Source of the DNA: an uncultured Polaribacter sp.
GTDB taxonomy: Bacteria > Bacteroidota > Bacteroidia > Flavobacteriales > Flavobacteriaceae
DNA length: 64,000 nucleotides
Direction: 5' to 3'
Assembly: GCF_947501385.1 (NCBI RefSeq)
Contig: NZ_CANMVP010000009.1
Span: 1-64,000, forward strand
Notes under the pieces: generated by a model
Told to the model about the DNA's origin: nothing
Seen by the model: only the letters and a program-made list of their open reading frames with translations
Database searches by the model: none
In this document: positions 60,287-64,000 of the stretch, piece after piece
Layout: the number at the start of each line of letters is the position of its first letter
Position numbering within the stretch: position 1 is the stretch's first letter
Translations under genes and position numbers: made by a program

Positions 60287-62893
60287 ATGATTTTTTTAAA
60301 AAAATACATAAAAACTACTTTTTTACTGATACTATTTGCATCATCTCCATTTTTATGTTATGCACAATCTAATGATTGGCCAGTTTTAAAAACCTACGAA
60401 GGTGAGTATTTAAAGAAGATAGCAATGCCAATTGGTGGTATTGGTACAGGTACTGTAGCCTTAAATGGAAGAGGAGCATTACAAGATTGGGAAATTATGA
60501 ATAGACCTATGAAAGGTTTTAATCCTAGTTTAATAAAAGGACCTCCTGTAAATAGAACGCCTTTTTTTTCAGTTTATATTAAAGAAAAAGATAAAAATGG
60601 GCAAGTTGTCTTGTTGGAAGGTCCTATATCTGATTTAGAATATGAGAGCGATTTAGGAGCTAGTGCTTCCAATCATGGGCTTCCTAGATTTACAAAAGCT
60701 GTTTTTAAAACCGCTTATCCTTTTGGTCAAGTAAAATTAACAGATACAGAATTACCAGTAGAAGTAACAGTAGGTGCTTTTAATCCCTTAATTCCTGGAA
60801 AGGTGGATGAAAGTAGTATTCCAATGGCAGTATTAAGTTATCGAGTTAAAAATACATCAGCATCTCCTGTAGAAATCGCTATTGCAGGAACCATTCAAAA
60901 TTTTATAGGAACAGATGGATTTAAAGGAAAACCTAAAAAAAACGTCATCAGTTTTAGAGATGATAATGATATCAAAGGATTGTATTATACTTCAAAAGGC
61001 GTTGACAAAAAAAGTCATCAATGGGGTACTATGAGTCTTGTTTCTTTAAATGAAGGAAAAACAACATATAGAACGAATTGGATTCCTGTAAAATGGGGAG
61101 ATGCAACATTAGATTTTTGGGACGATTTTAGTGCAGATGGATTATTAGAAAATAGAGAAAACACAATAACAGATGCACCAACAGGAACGTTAGCTACTAA
61201 AATAGAATTAAAAGCTGGAGAAGAAAAAGAATTAAAATTTTTGATTACTTGGCATTTTCCAAATCGACCAACTTGGCCACAACCAGGATTTCATAAAAAA
61301 ATAGAAGGTATTGTAGGAAACTATTATGCGACTAAGTATTCAGATGCTTGGGATGTTGCAGTAAAAACAGCACCAAAACTAACAACTTTAGAAAACGAAA
61401 CAAAAACATTTGTAAACACTTTTTTACAAAGCGATATTCCACAAATAACAAAAGAGGCAGCACTTTTTAATTTAGCCCATTTAAGAACGCAATTGGCTTT
61501 CAGAACAGAAACAGGTCATTTGTTAGGTTGGGAAGGTAATTTTAATAATAGAGGTGCTGGTTTTGGCTCTTGTACACATGTTTGGAATTACGAACAAGTA
61601 ACGCCATTTTTATTTGGTGAATTAGCACAAACTATGAGAGATGTGGAGTTTGGATATGGAACAGCAGATAATGGATTAATGAGTTTTAGATTCTATTTAC
61701 CATTAGAACACGCTCAAGAACATGGCATTGCAGCAGCAGATGGACAAATGGGAGCTATTATGAAGTTTTATCGAGAATGGCAACTTTCTGGTGAGGATAC
61801 TTTTTTAAAGAAACATTGGCCAATGGTTAAAAAAGCCTTGGCTTTTTGCTGGATAAAAGGGGGTTGGGATGCCAACAAAGATGGAATTATGGAAGGTTCT
61901 CAACACAATACAATGGATGTAGAATATTTTGGTCCTAATCCTCAAATGGGTTTTTGGTATTTGGGAGCTTTAAAATCTGCTGAAAAAATGGCAAAGTATT
62001 TGGGCGATAAATCTTTTGCAAAAACCTGTAAGAATTTGTATGATAATGGCTCAAAATGGATGGATAAAAATTTGTTTAATGGCGAATATTATCAACAGGA
62101 CATTCAGCCTCCAATGGTTGCAGAAAATGTTGCTCCAGGATTAATGCTAGGAATTGGTGCAAAAGACTTAACTAGTCCAGATTATCAATTAGGAAAAGGA
62201 GTTTTAGTAGACCAATTAGTAGGTCAAGTACTCGCTCATATTTTAGATTTAGGATATTTAACTGATAAAGAAAATATTAAAGAAACCAATAAAGCAATTA
62301 TTAAATATAATTACAGAGAAGATTTGTCTAAACACCCAAACTTTATGCGTTCTTATGCTTTGGGTGATGAATCTGCATTGTTAATGGCATCATATCCAGA
62401 AGAACGTCCTGCAAAACCTTTTCCATATTTTACTGAAGTAATGACAGGTTTTGAATATACTGCAGCAGTTTCAATGTTATATGAAAACCAGAATACTATC
62501 GGTCTAAAAACGATGCAAGATGTTAGAGACAGATATGATGGAAAAAAAAGAAACCCTTTTAATGAAGCCGAATTTGGCAACCATTATGCAAGAGCAATGA
62601 TGGCTTGGGGAAGTGTTTTAGCGTATACAGGTTTTAATTATTCTGCAGTGAATCAATCAATGAAATTTAATTCCAAAAACGGTTCTTATTTCTGGTCAAA
62701 TGGATATCAATATGGAAATATTGAAATTATTAGAGAAGGGAAGACAAAAAAAGTAGCACTAACACTTTTAAATGGTTCTTTGGAATTAAAATCATTTGAA
62801 TTAAAACAATTTGGAGCGGTTAACTTTAAAAAAGGAAAAACTTTTGCACAAGATGAAACTCTAAAATTTACTATTAAAAATAATATTAAATAG
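60287..62893 (+). CDS. GH116-family glycoside hydrolase (GBA2-like)
   Basis: 868-residue exported enzyme of family GH116, which includes beta-glucosidases, beta-xylosidases and N-acetylglucosaminidases. A signal peptide (about 1-27, ending CYAQS) is followed by the N-terminal beta domain with PIGGIGTGTVALNGRGALQDWEI (about 43-65) and the C-terminal (alpha/alpha)6 domain. The latter has GSCTHVWNYEQVTPFLFGELA, DNGLMSFRFYLPLEHAQEHG, and EGSQHNTMDVEYFGPN with Asp544, matching the HNTxD motif that carries the acid/base Asp in GH116. It probably acts as an exo-beta-glycosidase in the periplasm. It follows the GH-A gene by 1 nt and is followed by an esterase gene 9 nt later. Confidence 0.88.
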   Translation: MIFLKKYIKTTFLLILFASSPFLCYAQSNDWPVLKTYEGEYLKKIAMPIGGIGTGTVALNGRGALQDWEIMNRPMKGFNPSLIKGPPVNRTPFFSVYIKEKDKNGQVVLLEGPISDLEYESDLGASASNHGLPRFTKAVFKTAYPFGQVKLTDTELPVEVTVGAFNPLIPGKVDESSIPMAVLSYRVKNTSASPVEIAIAGTIQNFIGTDGFKGKPKKNVISFRDDNDIKGLYYTSKGVDKKSHQWGTMSLVSLNEGKTTYRTNWIPVKWGDATLDFWDDFSADGLLENRENTITDAPTGTLATKIELKAGEEKELKFLITWHFPNRPTWPQPGFHKKIEGIVGNYYATKYSDAWDVAVKTAPKLTTLENETKTFVNTFLQSDIPQITKEAALFNLAHLRTQLAFRTETGHLLGWEGNFNNRGAGFGSCTHVWNYEQVTPFLFGELAQTMRDVEFGYGTADNGLMSFRFYLPLEHAQEHGIAAADGQMGAIMKFYREWQLSGEDTFLKKHWPMVKKALAFCWIKGGWDANKDGIMEGSQHNTMDVEYFGPNPQMGFWYLGALKSAEKMAKYLGDKSFAKTCKNLYDNGSKWMDKNLFNGEYYQQDIQPPMVAENVAPGLMLGIGAKDLTSPDYQLGKGVLVDQLVGQVLAHILDLGYLTDKENIKETNKAIIKYNYREDLSKHPNFMRSYALGDESALLMASYPEERPAKPFPYFTEVMTGFEYTAAVSMLYENQNTIGLKTMQDVRDRYDGKKRNPFNEAEFGNHYARAMMAWGSVLAYTGFNYSAVNQSMKFNSKNGSYFWSNGYQYGNIEIIREGKTKKVALTLLNGSLELKSFELKQFGAVNFKKGKTFAQDETLKFTIKNNIK

Positions 62894-62902
62894 CTTTAAG
62901 AG

Positions 62903-64000
62903 ATGAAAAGAAGTATTGATTTTAAAAATTTTATTGTTTTTGCAATTCTAATTATGGATATTTCTAGTTTTGCACAAACAAAAGAGATAAAAGCAAACCC
63001 CATACTTCAAGTAGGTTCACTTTTTCAAAATCATATGATTTTACAAAGAGATATGCCAATTCCTGTTTGGGGAAAAGCATCATCAGGAGCAACTATAAAA
63101 ATTCAATTTGCAAATTCAGAAAAAAGTACGATTGCGAATTCTGATGGAAAATGGCGCATCAATTTAAAACCGCAAGAAGCTAGTTTCGAACCCAAAACAA
63201 TGCTGATAACTTCTTCATCTGATGCTAAAAAAATAGAAATTTCAGATATTTTAATTGGTGATGTTTGGATTTGCTCTGGGCAATCTAACATGCAATTCCC
63301 TATAAATAAAGCCCCAGAAGTAAAAAAGTTAGTTCCATTAGCAAAAAATATTAGAAGTTTTGAAGTAAAAAAAACAGTGGCTTTTCAACCACAAGAAAGT
63401 TTAGAAGGGTCTTGGCAAGTCAAACATCCAAATAGTGCGGTTGCATTTTCTTTTGCCTATTTTTTAGAGCAATCTTCAGATGCTCCTGTGGGGATTATTT
63501 TAACCTGTTGGGGAAGTTCTTCCATAGAAGCGTGGATGCCCAAAGATATGACAGCAATAGTGCCTCATTTTAAAACGATGATGAATGAGTTTGATGCTGA
63601 TGAAAAAACCAAAACTAGAATAAAAGCCATTTTAGAAGGTCCAAAACCTTGGGGAAGAGAAAATGATATTTTTTTAAGAAGTCAATCCAATATTTTATAC
63701 AATGCAATGATGCATCCCTTAATCCCCTATGCTTGTAGAGGATTGGTTTGGTATCAAGGAGAACGAAATACACAATCTATGTTTGGAATGTTAAAGGAAC
63801 CTTGGTTTTCTAGAAATTCTGGAATGTTAAAATATGGTGATGCTTTAAAAGAATGGATAAAACGTTACAGAAAAGGTTGGAATAATGAAAAATTACATTT
63901 TTTAGTAGTAATGCTTCCAGGCTATGGAAAAGTGTTAGATTTAGATAAAGGAATTAGTAAAGAAAATCCTGATGCACATTCTTGGGCTTGGATGCGAGAA
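62903..64000 (+). CDS. Sialate O-acetylesterase-type SGNH esterase (3' end outside window)
   Basis: The frame is open from ATG 62903 to the right edge (366 codons, no stop), so the gene is cut by the window. A signal peptide (about 1-28, ending SFAQ) leads to SLFQNHMILQRDMPIPVWGKA, the usual N-terminus of sialate O-acetylesterases, then GDVWICSGQSNMQFP with candidate nucleophile Ser128 in GQSNM. APVGIILTCWGSSSIEAWMP and RGLVWYQGERN follow and fit the SASA domain. In polysaccharide loci such enzymes remove acetyl groups from the glycan. It is 9 nt after the GH116 gene, in the same operon. Confidence 0.9.
   Translation, partial: MKRSIDFKNFIVFAILIMDISSFAQTKEIKANPILQVGSLFQNHMILQRDMPIPVWGKASSGATIKIQFANSEKSTIANSDGKWRINLKPQEASFEPKTMLITSSSDAKKIEISDILIGDVWICSGQSNMQFPINKAPEVKKLVPLAKNIRSFEVKKTVAFQPQESLEGSWQVKHPNSAVAFSFAYFLEQSSDAPVGIILTCWGSSSIEAWMPKDMTAIVPHFKTMMNEFDADEKTKTRIKAILEGPKPWGRENDIFLRSQSNILYNAMMHPLIPYACRGLVWYQGERNTQSMFGMLKEPWFSRNSGMLKYGDALKEWIKRYRKGWNNEKLHFLVVMLPGYGKVLDLDKGISKENPDAHSWAWMRE

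Overview
The window is AT-rich and is typical of a marine member of the Bacteroidota, most likely family Flavobacteriaceae (genus not resolvable from this sequence alone). The evidence is tandem SusC/SusD pairs, a one-protein hybrid two-component sensor, type IX secretion (T9SS) C-terminal tails, many lipoproteins, Bacteroidota-type -7 boxes (TAnnTTTG) and weak or absent Shine-Dalgarno sequences. No tRNA, rRNA or CRISPR array was seen.

Positions 1-7,900 hold ordinary genes: a DUF1800/DUF1501 pair, a frameshifted RDD membrane gene, a tight reverse-strand operon (SDR dehydrogenase, HD phosphohydrolase, AlbA-type protein), and two reverse-strand lipoprotein genes with clear intrinsic terminators.

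From about 7,900 to the right edge lies one large polysaccharide utilization locus (PUL), which runs off the window. It starts with a 1379-residue hybrid sensor/AraC regulator (reverse strand). Divergent from it is block 1 (12,418-22,930): a sulfatase, a clan GH-A enzyme with fibronectin III repeats, and two GH2 enzymes. Block 2 (23,280-33,872) has two SusC/SusD pairs and a DUF1735 lipoprotein. A 1.27-kb ISAs1-type insertion sequence then sits inside the remnant of what looks like a third GH2 gene. Block 3 (35,709-56,951) has two GH128-like secreted enzymes, two secreted clan GH-A-like enzymes of a family I cannot name, six of the locus's seven sulfatases, GH172 (DUF2961), DUF6786 and GH97. 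Block 4 (57,144-64,000) has a beta-propeller glycosidase, a stray DUF5946 gene, another GH-A enzyme, GH116 and a truncated sialate O-acetylesterase-type esterase.

The gene content implies uptake and stepwise desulfation and hydrolysis of a heavily sulfated, branched, probably algal polysaccharide. T9SS-exported endo-type enzymes would act outside the cell, SusCD would import oligosaccharides, and lipoprotein or periplasmic sulfatases and exo-glycosidases would finish the job. There is no polysaccharide lyase and no GH16-type agarase or carrageenase, so the backbone cleavers are probably the four T9SS proteins.

The most interesting observation is a shared promoter architecture. The word GCAACATT lies exactly 48 bp upstream of the first base of a TAnnTTTG box in front of blocks 1, 2 and 3. 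A perfect 15-bp inverted repeat in the divergent region carries the core GCAACAT in both orientations, each again 48 bp from a near-match box, one of them in front of the regulator gene. This looks like the operator of the locus regulator.
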